In this document: in pieces, positions 46,727 to 56,507 of the stretch
Position numbering within the stretch: the first letter of the stretch is position 1
Layout: each line of letters begins with the position of its first letter
Origin: Falcatimonas sp. MSJ-15
Lineage (GTDB): Bacteria > Bacillota > Clostridia > Lachnospirales > Lachnospiraceae
DNA: 64,000 nt
NCBI RefSeq assembly: GCF_018918265.1
Contig: NZ_JAHLQC010000005.1
Coordinates: 1-64,000 of the forward strand
Reading direction: 5' to 3'
The notes under the pieces: generated by a model
What the model was told of the DNA's origin: nothing
Databases searched by the model: none
What the model saw: only the letters and a program-made list of their open reading frames with translations
Position numbers and translations under genes: made by a program

Positions 46727-47710
46727 ATGGCTAGAATATATAATTCAATATTGGAGCTTGTTGGTAATACACCACTTTTAGAGATTAAAAATTATGAGAA
46801 AAAACATGGAATAGATGCAAGAATATTAGTAAAACTTGAATATTTTAACCCTAACCAGAGTGTAAAAGACAGAACTGCATTATCTATGGTTGAAGAAGCA
46901 CAAAGACAGGGGATATTAAAACCAGGGGATACAATAGTAGAGACTACAAGTGGTAATACAGGAATAGGACTTGCATCAGTGGCAGCAGCTAAAGGCTATA
47001 AGTTCAGAGTATATCTTCAGGATCAGGTAAGTGAAGAACGATTCAAGACGATAAGAGCACTTGGCGGAGAGACAATCAAGTTATCGGAAGTACCGGTAGT
47101 AGCAGAGACGTTAGATAAGACTAATGGGGACTTTGTAGCAGCAGTAAAAGCTCTTAAGGAGCAGGTATTAAAAGAAGATAAGAATATATTTTTTGCAGAC
47201 CAGTTAGCTAATCCGGCTAATCCAAGAATACATGAATTAACAACAGGTCCGGAGATATGGGAAGATACAGACGGTGAAGTAGATATACTCGTTGCAGGTG
47301 TTGGAACAGGTGGAACAATATCAGGAACAGGAAGATACTTAAAGAGTAAGAATCCTGATATAAAAGTTGTTGCAATTCAACCGGGAAAAGGTTCAATTCC
47401 AAGTGATGATAATCCCGAACCAGAGGAGATAACAGGTGTACATCCATTCGAAGGAATACCGGCAGAACAGGTTCCTGAGACAATGGATCTTAATGTATAT
47501 GATGAGAGATTTGAAGTAGAGACAGAAGATGCATACAAGGTAGCCAGAGATCTTGCAAAGACAGAAGGATTTCTTGTTGGAACATCATCAGGTGCGGCAT
47601 TATATGCAGCAGTGGAAGTAGCTAAAAGAGAAGAGAACAGAGGTAAGACCATAGTAGTAATTCTTCCGGATACAGGATTAAGATATCTGTCTACTAATCT
47701 GTTTGAGTAG
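46727..47710 (+). CDS. Divergent cysteine synthase-like PLP enzyme
   Basis: 327 residues of the CysK family. PLP lysine in NPNQSVKDRTAL, loop [19 protein letters not shown]. It differs from cysK1 in the region after the loop (VYLQDQVSEERFKTI instead of [13 protein letters not shown]) and has an insertion near 220-240 (SDDNPEPEEITGVHPFEG), so its acceptor or sulfur donor may differ. It sits between nifH and nifD-like genes, 12 bp after nifH, behind GGGAGG. This placement links the nitrogenase-like enzyme to cysteine or a related thiol product. Confidence 0.9.
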   Translation: MARIYNSILELVGNTPLLEIKNYEKKHGIDARILVKLEYFNPNQSVKDRTALSMVEEAQRQGILKPGDTIVETTSGNTGIGLASVAAAKGYKFRVYLQDQVSEERFKTIRALGGETIKLSEVPVVAETLDKTNGDFVAAVKALKEQVLKEDKNIFFADQLANPANPRIHELTTGPEIWEDTDGEVDILVAGVGTGGTISGTGRYLKSKNPDIKVVAIQPGKGSIPSDDNPEPEEITGVHPFEGIPAEQVPETMDLNVYDERFEVETEDAYKVARDLAKTEGFLVGTSSGAALYAAVEVAKREENRGKTIVVILPDTGLRYLSTNLFE

Positions 47711-47828
47711 GCTTATTATAAGTACAAAGATAAGATAAAGATACTTCTTAAATAGATAATAGTTATGTGATTATATGAGTGTAATCATATATTGAGATTA
47801 TATAAGGAAGAAGAAAGGAAATGAATGT

Positions 47829-49274
47829 ATGGCTAGTAAACAGTATTCCGGAGTCAGGGAAAGTCATCCGGGAAGAGTTAATGATCTTGGAACAACCGGA
47901 AGAGAAGTCAAGGAGAATTATGAAAAAGGATGTCTAAAGAGAGCTGACAGAACTTTCGCCCAAGGATTACAATGTCAGCAGATTAACAGTATGGCAGCAT
48001 TAATGTCACTTGAAGACTCTGTATTTATATCACATTCACCACAAGGCTGTGTAGGCTGTGCGATTATGGCCGTTGATATGTACAGAGTAGGTCAGGCACA
48101 CAGAGGAATTAAGAATATTAAGAATCCCAGAATAATAGTGACTAATATAGATCAGAAAAGTGTAGTATTTGGTGGAGAGAATAAGCTTAGAGAAGCTGTA
48201 AAAAAAGCAGTTGACAGATACAATCCAAAGATAGCATTTATATATGCTTCATGTGCGTCAGGAATTATTGGAGATGATATAGATGCTATAGCAGCAGATC
48301 TTGGTTATGAATATCCGGATACATTAATGGTTCCGATACATTGTGAAGGTTTTAAATCTAAGATATGCGCATCTGGATTTGATGCTGCTTTTATAGCAAT
48401 TAACAAATATATATTAAAAAAAGAAAAAGTTCCAAAAGAAGATGATCTTGTTAATCTATTTGCACCAACCACAGTAAGTTATGCGGATCAAAAAGAGATG
48501 GAGAGAATGTTATCTCTTATAGGAGCGAGAGTTAATTATATACCATTTTACAGTTCTCTTGATAAGATTAAGAAGATACCGGCAGCTAAAGCATCAACTT
48601 CTATATGTAAAGTATTTGCTGATGAATTCATGAAGACATTATGGGAAGATTATGGCATACCATATTCACATACAGTTATGCCGATTGGAATTCGTAATAC
48701 AGATATCTGGTACAGAGGAATAGCCAAAGTTCTTGGAAAAGAAGCAGAAGTAGAAGAGATAATAAAAAAAGAACATGAGAGAATAGAACCACTTGTACAG
48801 AAGTTAAGAGAGAGATTAAGCGGAAAGAGAGTATTCATCTGTGGAGGAACAGGACGTTCATTTGCGGCAGCAGCACTTATAGATGATTTTGGAATGGAAC
48901 TTGTTGGACTTGAGACACCAACTTATGATGAAGATGCACAGGTTGACATAGAATATCTTAATGGAATACATAAAGATTTCGTTGTAGATATTGCGAATAT
49001 GCAGCCATTTGAACAGGTTAATCTTATAAAAAGATTACAACCGGATGCATTCATCGGTGTGCCTGAGTGGGCAGCTAAACTTGGAATACCAACAACACAT
49101 GTACTTGATGGCAAGCGACCAACAATGGGATATGACGGATTATTATTCCTTGGTAATAAGATAGCAGATCAGTTACAGAATCCGGGATTTAATAAGAAAC
49201 TTGCAGAACATGTAAGACTTCCATACAAAGATAGTTGGTACGAAGAAGATCCATTTAAATATATAACCAGATAA
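47829..49274 (+). CDS. NifD-like catalytic subunit (nitrogenase component 1 alpha)
   Basis: 481 residues. Positions aligning with the P-cluster ligands are Cys49 (GLQCQQ), Cys74 (PQGCVGC) and Cys142 (ASCASGIIGDD). Positions aligning with the FeMo-cofactor ligands are Cys260 (TSICKVFADEFMK, cf. NifD Cys275, followed by WEDYGIPY as in NifD) and His424 (TTHVLDGKRPTMGYDG, cf. His442). Together these predict both an 8Fe-type electron-transfer cluster and a NifB-derived catalytic cofactor. The HGFDG histidine of nitrogenase is replaced (MGYDG). True substrate unknown. Confidence 0.9.
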   Translation: MASKQYSGVRESHPGRVNDLGTTGREVKENYEKGCLKRADRTFAQGLQCQQINSMAALMSLEDSVFISHSPQGCVGCAIMAVDMYRVGQAHRGIKNIKNPRIIVTNIDQKSVVFGGENKLREAVKKAVDRYNPKIAFIYASCASGIIGDDIDAIAADLGYEYPDTLMVPIHCEGFKSKICASGFDAAFIAINKYILKKEKVPKEDDLVNLFAPTTVSYADQKEMERMLSLIGARVNYIPFYSSLDKIKKIPAAKASTSICKVFADEFMKTLWEDYGIPYSHTVMPIGIRNTDIWYRGIAKVLGKEAEVEEIIKKEHERIEPLVQKLRERLSGKRVFICGGTGRSFAAAALIDDFGMELVGLETPTYDEDAQVDIEYLNGIHKDFVVDIANMQPFEQVNLIKRLQPDAFIGVPEWAAKLGIPTTHVLDGKRPTMGYDGLLFLGNKIADQLQNPGFNKKLAEHVRLPYKDSWYEEDPFKYITR

Positions 49275-49301
49275 ATATGTAGATGAAAGGCAGGCTATAA
49301 T

Positions 49302-50591
49302 ATGTCACAGATAATGGAGAATCCAAAAGGCGGATGTGTACTTGCAGGAATCAATGCTGTTCTTGGTGCAATAGACAGAGTATGTCCGGTATATCATTCA
49401 GGTCCGGGTTGCTGTATGCAGACAACAGCAGCAGATCAGGGACAATCAGGGCATAAGAATTCATGTTTTGTAAGCAGTGTATCCATTCCGTCAAGCAATA
49501 TGCTTGAAAAAGAAGTTGTATTTGGTGGAACAGATAAATTAAGAAGTACAATAAAAGGTGCAATAGATATAATAGATGCAGATGCGTATTTTGTATTAAC
49601 AGGCTGTACAGCCGGAATAATTGGTGATGATATAGTAAGTGTAACAGAAGAATTCACACAGGAAGGATATAAAGTATATCCTATCGAGACACCGGGATTC
49701 GCAGGAGATAGCAATCTGGGATATGAGATTATATGGAATACACTTATAGATAAGGTTATTAAAAAAGATGTGCAAAAAGATGACAGACTTGTAAATATCT
49801 TTGGAATAGTTCCTTATCATGATCCATTCTGGAGTGGAACATTAGAAGAGATAGAACGTATACTTACACAGCTTGGACTCAGAGTAAATACATTTTTTAC
49901 AAAACATCAAGGAATTAAAGATATAGAGAACTGTTCAGCAGCAGCACTTAATATAATTATTAATCCATGGCTATTCAAAGGACCTGCGAAGAGATTTGAA
50001 GATAAATTCGGTGTAAAGAGTATAAGAGTACCGGGATTATTTGTCGGAGCTACAGATACAACAGCATTTGTAAGACAGGTAAGTGATGCACTTGATCTTG
50101 ATAGAGAACTTACAGAAAGCGTAATAAAAAAAGAAGAAGATTATGTATACAGTTATCTTGCACAGGCAATAGGTGTAGTAAGTTGGAAGAGATATGCAGT
50201 AGTGGCAGATGCGTCTAATGCAGTAGGTATAACAAGATACCTTGCGAATGACTTTAGCTTTACACCAGTTCTTGTAATAATATCAGAACCGATATTCAGA
50301 CCGGAAGATAAAAAACGAATTATTAATGAGATTAGCAGACTTGAATATGCCAGACCACCAAAAGTAATATTTGCAACAGATCAATATGAGATTAATGAAG
50401 CTATAAGAAATGAAGAAGAAGAGATAACACTTCTGATTGGCAGTAGTAATGAAAGAGAAGTTGCACTTGAAAAAGATATTCAGTTCATACTTGGAGCATT
50501 CCCGGTTAATGAGCGACTTATATTCAATCGTACATACGCAGGTTATCGAGGAAGTCTTACATTTACAGAAGACTTATATGATAATCTATAA
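49302..50591 (+). CDS. NifK-like subunit (nitrogenase component 1 beta)
   Basis: 429 residues, shorter than NifK of molybdenum nitrogenase (about 520) because the N-terminal extension is absent. P-cluster-type cysteines: Cys12 (GGCVLAG), Cys37/38 (GPGCCM) and Cys102 (LTGCTAGIIGDD). It pairs with the NifD-like subunit 28 bp upstream as a heterotetramer. End of the operon. Confidence 0.9.
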   Translation: MSQIMENPKGGCVLAGINAVLGAIDRVCPVYHSGPGCCMQTTAADQGQSGHKNSCFVSSVSIPSSNMLEKEVVFGGTDKLRSTIKGAIDIIDADAYFVLTGCTAGIIGDDIVSVTEEFTQEGYKVYPIETPGFAGDSNLGYEIIWNTLIDKVIKKDVQKDDRLVNIFGIVPYHDPFWSGTLEEIERILTQLGLRVNTFFTKHQGIKDIENCSAAALNIIINPWLFKGPAKRFEDKFGVKSIRVPGLFVGATDTTAFVRQVSDALDLDRELTESVIKKEEDYVYSYLAQAIGVVSWKRYAVVADASNAVGITRYLANDFSFTPVLVIISEPIFRPEDKKRIINEISRLEYARPPKVIFATDQYEINEAIRNEEEEITLLIGSSNEREVALEKDIQFILGAFPVNERLIFNRTYAGYRGSLTFTEDLYDNL

Positions 50592-50596
50592 TCTGA

Positions 50597-50626
50597 CTGC
50601 TACCATAGGCTTGCCTGTGGTAGCAG
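50597..50626 (+). terminator. Hairpin after the nitrogenase-like operon
   Basis: CTGCTACCATAGG pairs with CCTGTGGTAGCAG around a four-base loop, immediately after the nifK-like stop. The T-run is absent (TTATAAATT), so efficiency is uncertain. ACAAATTAATA-like units then repeat three times (50630-50672). Confidence 0.65.
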
Positions 50627-50770
50627 TTATAAATTAATAGGTTACAAATTAATAAAGTACAAATTAATAACATAGGCATATGTCCTGCATTACTTGACTT
50701 TACTTGAAAAAAGTGATACATTGATAAAGATATAAATTTGACTAAAAGTAGGGACAACAGGAGATAACGT

Positions 50771-52597
50771 ATGCGAGTAGACAGAGAGAATAGGAGTATT
50801 GGTGAAATAATATTAAATACACGAAGAAATAAAAATATATCGATATCAAGGCTTTGTAGGGGAATATGTAAAGAATCAACATTATCAAGATATGAAAATG
50901 GACTTATGGAACCAGATGGTCTTACATTCTATGCATTAATGCAGAGACTTGGAATATCAGCAAGAAGATATGATGTAGTATTAAAAGGAACAGAAGAAGA
51001 TTATTACAGATGGAGGATGGCAACATATGATGCTGTTAGAGAGAAGAAATGGAATAGGCTTGTACAATTAAGAAATAGTAAAGTAAATGAGATAGCGGAA
51101 GTAAATTATGTGTTAAAAATGCAATATAATGAATATCTTGACGCAATAATAGAGTTAAGATGCCATAATAATATATTGGGATTTTATGAACACATAAAGA
51201 GAGCGTTAGAATGTACGTTGCCAAAATGTCAACATGGAATAGAAGATATTATATTAGGGGCATTTGAGATTCATTTGATATATATGTATCTATATGGAAT
51301 ACAGAAGAATCATATCATGAAAGATAGAGAATTAAAAAATATATTAGAGAAACTAGAGAGATATATAGATAATAGGATTGACGATAAATTTGAACTTGCA
51401 AAAATATATCCAAGAATGGTATGCGTAAAAATGGAACTTATAGGTTCTAAGATAGATATACATACACGAATTGATAATGAGCGAAAAGCTTTAAGGATTC
51501 TTAACAATGCTTCGGCGATGAATGATATAACAGAGATTCTTAAAATGTATATATATGATCTTAATGAAGTAGGTGAGAAAAGTGAAGCAGATAAACGCCA
51601 AGTGCAGTTTAATACACTTTGCTATGTAATGAATATATGTGGAGTGAGTGATGAATATCACATAGAAGAATGGAAAGGTGGAGATATACAAGCAAAAGTA
51701 TTTAGAGAATATGTTAGTGCGGAGAGGAGACACAAGGGTCTTACGCAAGAAGAGATAAGCTCGGGAATATGTGCTGTAGAAACGTATTCAAGAATAGAAA
51801 CGGGTAAGAGAGCGGTAAGTAAAAAAAATTATGACAAGATAAGAGAACGTCTTGGAGCAAATTGGATGAATTACAGAAGTCAAATTGTTACAGATGATTA
51901 TACTATGCTGCTAATGATGACAAAACAAAGAAGTATGATGTATAATAGTGAATATAATGAAGCTAAGGCAATACTAAGAGTATTAGAATCAAGACTTGAT
52001 ATGACTTGTACTGAGAATAAGCAGTATATAGGTTTGATAAAATTAATATTACAAAGAAAAGATAATAAAATAACAGGAGAACAAATAGTTAAAGAATATA
52101 AACATCTTATAGAGATAACTATGGAAGGAATGGAAATAAGTGAAGTGAAAAGATATTATACAAAAACTGAACTTGAAATAATATATCAGTTGGTTATGGA
52201 ATATAAGAATGATGGAAATGTCGAAGAAGCAGAAGAACTTATTGATGTAAGTTTAAAAAATATGGATAGACGGAGTTTGAAGTGTCCAAACGATACGCTT
52301 ATGATAAAAAAATTGCGAGCAGAATTATGTGCGGATATGAAAGATTATGCAGAATGTGTTAAAGAGAGTATTTCTGTAATAAAGACAGATATGGAGAATT
52401 ATCAAACTGAATTTATAGCACAGTGTTCTAATTTGATAGGATATGCACTTGAACGTAGTGACAAAAATGATAAAGAATATAGAGAGTGGTATATTAGAGC
52501 AATATATTTGTGTGATCTATTCGGATATAATAATTGGAGTAAGACATATAAAGATTATTATATGCATAAAGTGGATCCGAATGTTAAATGGTATTAA
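50771..52597 (+). CDS. Dual-HTH XRE/TPR regulator, copy 2
   Basis: 608 residues, one shorter than copy 1 and clearly homologous throughout. N-terminal HTH ISRLCRGICKESTLSRYENG; second HTH at ~312-365 (LTQEEISSGICAVETYSRIE, TGKRAVSKKNYDKIRERLGANW). TPR-like helices fill the rest. The two HTH regions share ICxxxTxSRxExG, suggesting internal duplication. ATG 50771 is six bases after AGGAGA. It is followed by a terminator, then the palindromic promoter, a short peptide ORF, a radical-SAM gene and an ABC exporter. Confidence 0.8.
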   Translation: MRVDRENRSIGEIILNTRRNKNISISRLCRGICKESTLSRYENGLMEPDGLTFYALMQRLGISARRYDVVLKGTEEDYYRWRMATYDAVREKKWNRLVQLRNSKVNEIAEVNYVLKMQYNEYLDAIIELRCHNNILGFYEHIKRALECTLPKCQHGIEDIILGAFEIHLIYMYLYGIQKNHIMKDRELKNILEKLERYIDNRIDDKFELAKIYPRMVCVKMELIGSKIDIHTRIDNERKALRILNNASAMNDITEILKMYIYDLNEVGEKSEADKRQVQFNTLCYVMNICGVSDEYHIEEWKGGDIQAKVFREYVSAERRHKGLTQEEISSGICAVETYSRIETGKRAVSKKNYDKIRERLGANWMNYRSQIVTDDYTMLLMMTKQRSMMYNSEYNEAKAILRVLESRLDMTCTENKQYIGLIKLILQRKDNKITGEQIVKEYKHLIEITMEGMEISEVKRYYTKTELEIIYQLVMEYKNDGNVEEAEELIDVSLKNMDRRSLKCPNDTLMIKKLRAELCADMKDYAECVKESISVIKTDMENYQTEFIAQCSNLIGYALERSDKNDKEYREWYIRAIYLCDLFGYNNWSKTYKDYYMHKVDPNVKWY

Positions 52598-52643
52598 TGC
52601 TGTTGGTTTTGATGAATTTCATATAGTGTAAGATGTAAATAAT

Positions 52644-52677
52644 AAAGATCATAGTGTTAAAAGATACTATGGTCTTT
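52644..52677 (+). terminator. Terminator after XRE/TPR regulator copy 2
   Basis: AAAGATCATAGT pairs with ACTATGGTCTTT (one mismatch). Because the regulator already has this terminator, the inverted repeat at 52734 is more likely an operator. Confidence 0.6.
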
Positions 52678-52733
52678 ATCTATAATGTGTTAGTATAAAA
52701 ATAGATATTATAACATAAAAATATTAAAAAAAC

Positions 52734-52821
52734 CATGACGTTTCATGCAAAAAAAATTGCACAAAACGTCATGGCTTTTAATCAAACGACATGGTATAAT
52801 GGAATAAGTCAAAGCGTTAAC
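52734..52821 (+). promoter_or_regulatory. Palindromic promoter module 2
   Basis: CATGACGTTT...AAAACGTCATG inverted repeat (52734-52773, two mismatches in 17 bp arms) overlaps TGGCTT (52772-52777). TATAAT follows at 52795-52800 with 17 bp spacing, then CAAAGCGTTAAC at 52810-52821. The distance from palindrome to -10 (22 bp) is identical to module 1. Confidence 0.65.
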
Positions 52822-52873
52822 ATGATAAAAATAGCGACTTTGAAATAATAATAAAAAAGGGGTCAGATGAATA

Positions 52874-52972
52874 ATGTTAGCATTAATTCAATCATATGAA
52901 TTAAAGAAGATTTCACCAGATGGCGTAGCATGTCCAGGAGGAAATCCATACAGAGTTGTATCGATAATGTAG
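52874..52972 (+). CDS. Candidate RiPP precursor or signalling peptide (32 aa)
   Basis: The frame encodes 32 residues: a short N-terminal part (LALIQSYELKK) and a C-terminal core-like part (ISPDGVACPGGNPYRVVSIM) with one Cys in a Pro/Gly-rich context. It lies directly behind promoter module 2 and before a radical-SAM/ABC pair, the usual place of a precursor. AAGGGG is 11 bases upstream of ATG 52874; ATG 52867 is closer but encodes only ten residues (MNNVSINSII). The call rests on context more than homology. Confidence 0.5.
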   Translation: MLALIQSYELKKISPDGVACPGGNPYRVVSIM

Positions 52973-52996
52973 TTATAGCTTAAAAAATGATAATGT

Positions 52997-53038
52997 AAAA
53001 GGGTTGTATCAAAAAAATGTTTTGGTACAATTCTTTTA
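52997..53038 (+). terminator. Terminator after the 32-aa peptide ORF
   Basis: TTGTATCAAAA pairs with TTTTGGTACAA, flanked by AAAAGGG and TTCTTTTA. It would separate the peptide transcript from the modification genes, or allow partial readthrough so that peptide exceeds enzyme. Confidence 0.7.
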
Positions 53039-53323
53039 TATTAAATAATCTCTCGGAATCCTGAGTGATTATATCCAGCACAGTTAGTGATGAACATTGA
53101 AAAGTGAATATTATTCGAAATGAATAAAAATGAACATGAGAAACAGACATAACTGCTGCTATGCCTTAAAAAGGTGTATAATAATCATAGGATTATGCCA
53201 CTTCTAAAATCAACTTTCGTAGGGTAGATTCAAAGGGCAGATTCCATGCATCAAGATGTTGCAGCAGCATGATGTTATAGAGGCGACAGTACCACATCCC
53301 ACTAGAGCGGTGTCAGCCGTTTT

Positions 53324-53611
53324 CTAATAAAAGTCATATTTCTTACGTTTATTGGAACGTTCTACAGAAGTTCTTGCATTAAATTCCGTTTTCCATTCGT
53401 CACTGTTACGTGGCGATATGTTGATTAATCGTGGATTGTCCTTTGTGACAAGGTAAACTGTTCTTTCATATTTGGAATCAGAGTTAGGATAATATTTACG
53501 TAAATTTTTGACTACAAAGTTTTGGTAGTCAGAATGACTGCCACAGTTAACAGATAAAATCGCCTCCAATCGAAAAATATGTCCTATAAACAAGGGTGTG
53601 AAGCACCGCAT
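53324..53611 (-). pseudogene. Transposase C-terminal fragment (DDE type)
   Basis: The minus-strand frame of 95 residues carries NPRLINISPRNSDEWKTEFN and ARTSVERSNKRKKYDFY, the C-terminal segment of a DDE transposase (IS1182/IS4-like), including the Glu of the catalytic triad in RTSVERSNKRKK. The N-terminal two-thirds and the other catalytic residues are absent. The surrounding 53041-53320 region has no gene and may be more element debris. The fragment lies directly upstream of the broken radical-SAM gene. Confidence 0.65.
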
Positions 53612-53741
53612 TTTTCGATGAATTTGTCAAGTGTTTTTGACCAAAAAAGTGGGGGATTTTAATAAAAAGGAATCTGAAAGCCTTATATTTACTGGCTTAA
53701 AGATTCCGAGAGATTATTTAAAGTATTGGGAGGAAAAAGAA

Positions 53742-54884
53742 ATGTTTATTAGATTTAGTGAAGATATGCAGCAAATGCATTATTGGGGCGATAATATATA
53801 TATTATTGGAAAAAATGAGGAATATTATAAGTTAAATGAAGTGGAAACTTTTTTAATGGAGTATATAATAAAAGAAAGAAATATTGATAAGTTAGTAGTG
53901 TTGATTTGTAATGAAAACAAAGAACTTATTGAAGATGTAGTAAAAACCTTTTTAAGTATGTTTATAAAAAATTATCAAACCTTTTTAGAATTGGATTACA
54001 GAAAAGATGAAAGAGATGTCATGGTTAGCGGTAAAAAAGGAGAAAATTATCCATATAATTTGATAATATCTTTAACAAATGAGTGCTTGCATGATTGTAA
54101 ACATTGCTATAAGGGAGAAAAAGGTATATTAAAAAGAATTAATATTGAAAAATTAGAAAAATTTCTAGATAAAATGCAAGGAAAAGTTCCATATTTGCAA
54201 TTAACAGGTGGAGAGCCTTTATAATATAGTCAAATAGCCGAATTGTTAGAAAAGTATTCAGAACATTATCATATATCAATATCAACGTCTGGAGTTGCTA
54301 ATTCGAAAATTGAAATTAGTACATTAAAAAAAATTGATGCTTTTCAAATATCGCTATATGCCTCAAATATGGAGAAACATAATGAGTTTTGTGCTAATAA
54401 TAATTCGTTTGAAAAAATTCGAAGTTTTTCAGAACAATTAAAGAATAATAACATAAAATTTGGATATTCATTTATTGTGACACCAGGCACATATGATGAT
54501 ATAGAAAATATAGTAAAACTAGCTATATTGTGGGGAGCAACATTTGTAAAATTTGGAACAATGGTAGCAAAGGGAAAACTAGAAAATAATAACAAATATG
54601 AAATTCCGTTGGAAAAATTTGAAAATGTAAAAGAAAAATTGGATAGTTTAAAAGAAAAATATAAAGAGTATATATATATTGAAACAATAAATAAGCATGA
54701 TTCACAAATAGAGTGTGGTGCAGGAAAATTTATATGGTATATAAATGAATATGGCAACATATATCCGTGTGCAATGACAGAAAGTAAAGAATGTATGATT
54801 GGAGATATAACAAGTGACAATATAATTAAACATGAAAATGTCGATGTATATACGATGTGTGGAACAAAGTGTATATTAATGTAA
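53742..54884 (+). pseudogene. Radical-SAM/SPASM peptide maturase, interrupted by one in-frame stop
   Basis: ATG 53742 follows GGGAGG by eight bases; the frame is also open further upstream to 53631. Residues ~1-80 look like a peptide-recognition (PqqD/RRE-like) region. The radical SAM motif is CLHDCKHC (Cys115, 119, 122), followed by LQLTGGEPL. A TAA at 54222-54224 then interrupts the frame, which continues unchanged to 54884 with a SPASM-like domain (ECGAGKF, YGNIYPCAM, ECMIGDI, MCGTKC). Without the stop it would be about 380 residues. Nonsense mutation, sequence error or readthrough are all possible. Confidence 0.8.
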
Positions 54885-54917
54885 AATACTTTAGAAGATG
54901 ATAGGAGAATAGCATAA

Positions 54918-56498
54918 ATGAAAAAGAAAGTATATTTTGTTTTGTCAATTATATCACTTGCAATTATGGCTTTTATGAGTGTGAAATTACCACTTATAAT
55001 TCAGAAATGTGTAGATGCAGTAATTGAAAAAGAATATATAGTTATGTATGATAAGTTAAAAATAGTTATAATGTTGAGTGTTCTGACCGTAATTGTTGCA
55101 ATGCTAAGAGTGGTATTCGAAGTAGCATTTGAAAATGCAGTAAAGCATGAGCTTAGAGGAAAATTACTTGTTGGTCTTACAAATAAAAAATTGCAAGATT
55201 TTACAGTCGATGAAAATGCTAGATATGTTTCGATATTTAATAATGAAATAGATATGGTATATGAAGATTATTATCTTAATGCAGTTGATATATGTGGTTG
55301 TATGATTACTGCACTTATGTCAGTTACTGCACTTTGCCAGATTAATATTGCAATTGGAATGATAATATTTACAACTTGTATACTGATAGCAATAGCACCG
55401 CAATTTTTTAAAAAATCAAGTCAGAAAGTGCGAATGGAGCTTACTGATAACTTAAAAAAGTATAATGGCCTATTAAAAGAATTCCTTGAAGGAATGTCTG
55501 TGATTAGAGAATATGGATATATTAAGAAATTTCTTAGCAGACTCACAGGACAAAGCGAAAATATTAATAAAAGTATGACAAAAAGAGGGAGAATTAACTG
55601 CAAAGTTAATGCGACTGTAATTATCCTACAAAAAATACAGGATGTTATGATAATACTTATAGGGGTATCAATGATAAAAGAGGGAAATATGACAGCGGGA
55701 CAACTTCTTGCAGCAGTAAGTTTAGCATCCGTTATGTCAACTCCGATTACGTATTTGGCATCATTATTTTCAATTAGAAATAGTGTAAAACCTGTTGTTG
55801 ATGAATTGAATCAGATAATGAGTATAAAGCAAGATAAAGTATATAAACAAATTAATCGAATAAATAAAATAGAATTAAAGAAATTATCTATTAGATTTGA
55901 AGATAAAGTTGTGTTGGATGAAGTTGATTATACGTTTGATGCTAATAATAAATATTTAATAATGGGAGAGAGTGGTTCTGGAAAAAGTACATTATTAAAG
56001 ATACTTAGCATGGAACAGGATAATTACATAGGAGATGTTTTGATAGATGGAAAGTCACTTGCAAATATTAGTGAAAAAGATTATTTTTCACATATAAATA
56101 TAGTACATCAGGAAGCATTTATGTTATACGATACAGTGATTGAAAATATTAAAATGGATAAAAAACTTGATGATGATATTATAAAAAATGTTGGAGTTAA
56201 GCTTAATATCAGCGATTTATTAGACAAAGAAGATGCTACAGTATTGTCAGGTGGTGAGAAACAAAGAGTTTCATTGGCGAGAGCACTTGCAGATGTTAAG
56301 GATTTTATTATATTAGATGAAGTAACATCATCATTAGACAGGGATAATGCAATAAGAGTAGAAGATGCTTTGTTGAATGGTATAGGTACAGGAATGATTA
56401 ATGTATCACATAAACCAATAAAAGAATTAATGGAAAAGTATGATGTTATACTTGAATTAAAGAATGGTAAGTTGATTGAATTGCAAGATAAAAATTAA
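54918..56498 (+). CDS. Single-chain ABC exporter (TMD-NBD), module 2
   Basis: 526 residues. Membrane domain at ~1-300, then Walker A MGESGSGKSTLL, signature LSGGEKQRVSLARAL, Walker B FIILDEVTSSLD and switch His in VSHKP. The start is 33 bp after the radical-SAM gene, with TAGGAG upstream, so they are co-transcribed. It probably exports the processed peptide encoded at 52874. There is no N-terminal peptidase domain to remove a leader. Confidence 0.88.
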   Translation: MKKKVYFVLSIISLAIMAFMSVKLPLIIQKCVDAVIEKEYIVMYDKLKIVIMLSVLTVIVAMLRVVFEVAFENAVKHELRGKLLVGLTNKKLQDFTVDENARYVSIFNNEIDMVYEDYYLNAVDICGCMITALMSVTALCQINIAIGMIIFTTCILIAIAPQFFKKSSQKVRMELTDNLKKYNGLLKEFLEGMSVIREYGYIKKFLSRLTGQSENINKSMTKRGRINCKVNATVIILQKIQDVMIILIGVSMIKEGNMTAGQLLAAVSLASVMSTPITYLASLFSIRNSVKPVVDELNQIMSIKQDKVYKQINRINKIELKKLSIRFEDKVVLDEVDYTFDANNKYLIMGESGSGKSTLLKILSMEQDNYIGDVLIDGKSLANISEKDYFSHINIVHQEAFMLYDTVIENIKMDKKLDDDIIKNVGVKLNISDLLDKEDATVLSGGEKQRVSLARALADVKDFIILDEVTSSLDRDNAIRVEDALLNGIGTGMINVSHKPIKELMEKYDVILELKNGKLIELQDKN

Positions 56499-56507
56499 TT
56501 TAGCAAG

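Noticed and set aside
54222..54224. Genome-wide reassignment of TAA as a sense codon
   Set aside because: TAA ends most genes in the window, so the interrupted radical-SAM frame must be a local lesion, error or readthrough.
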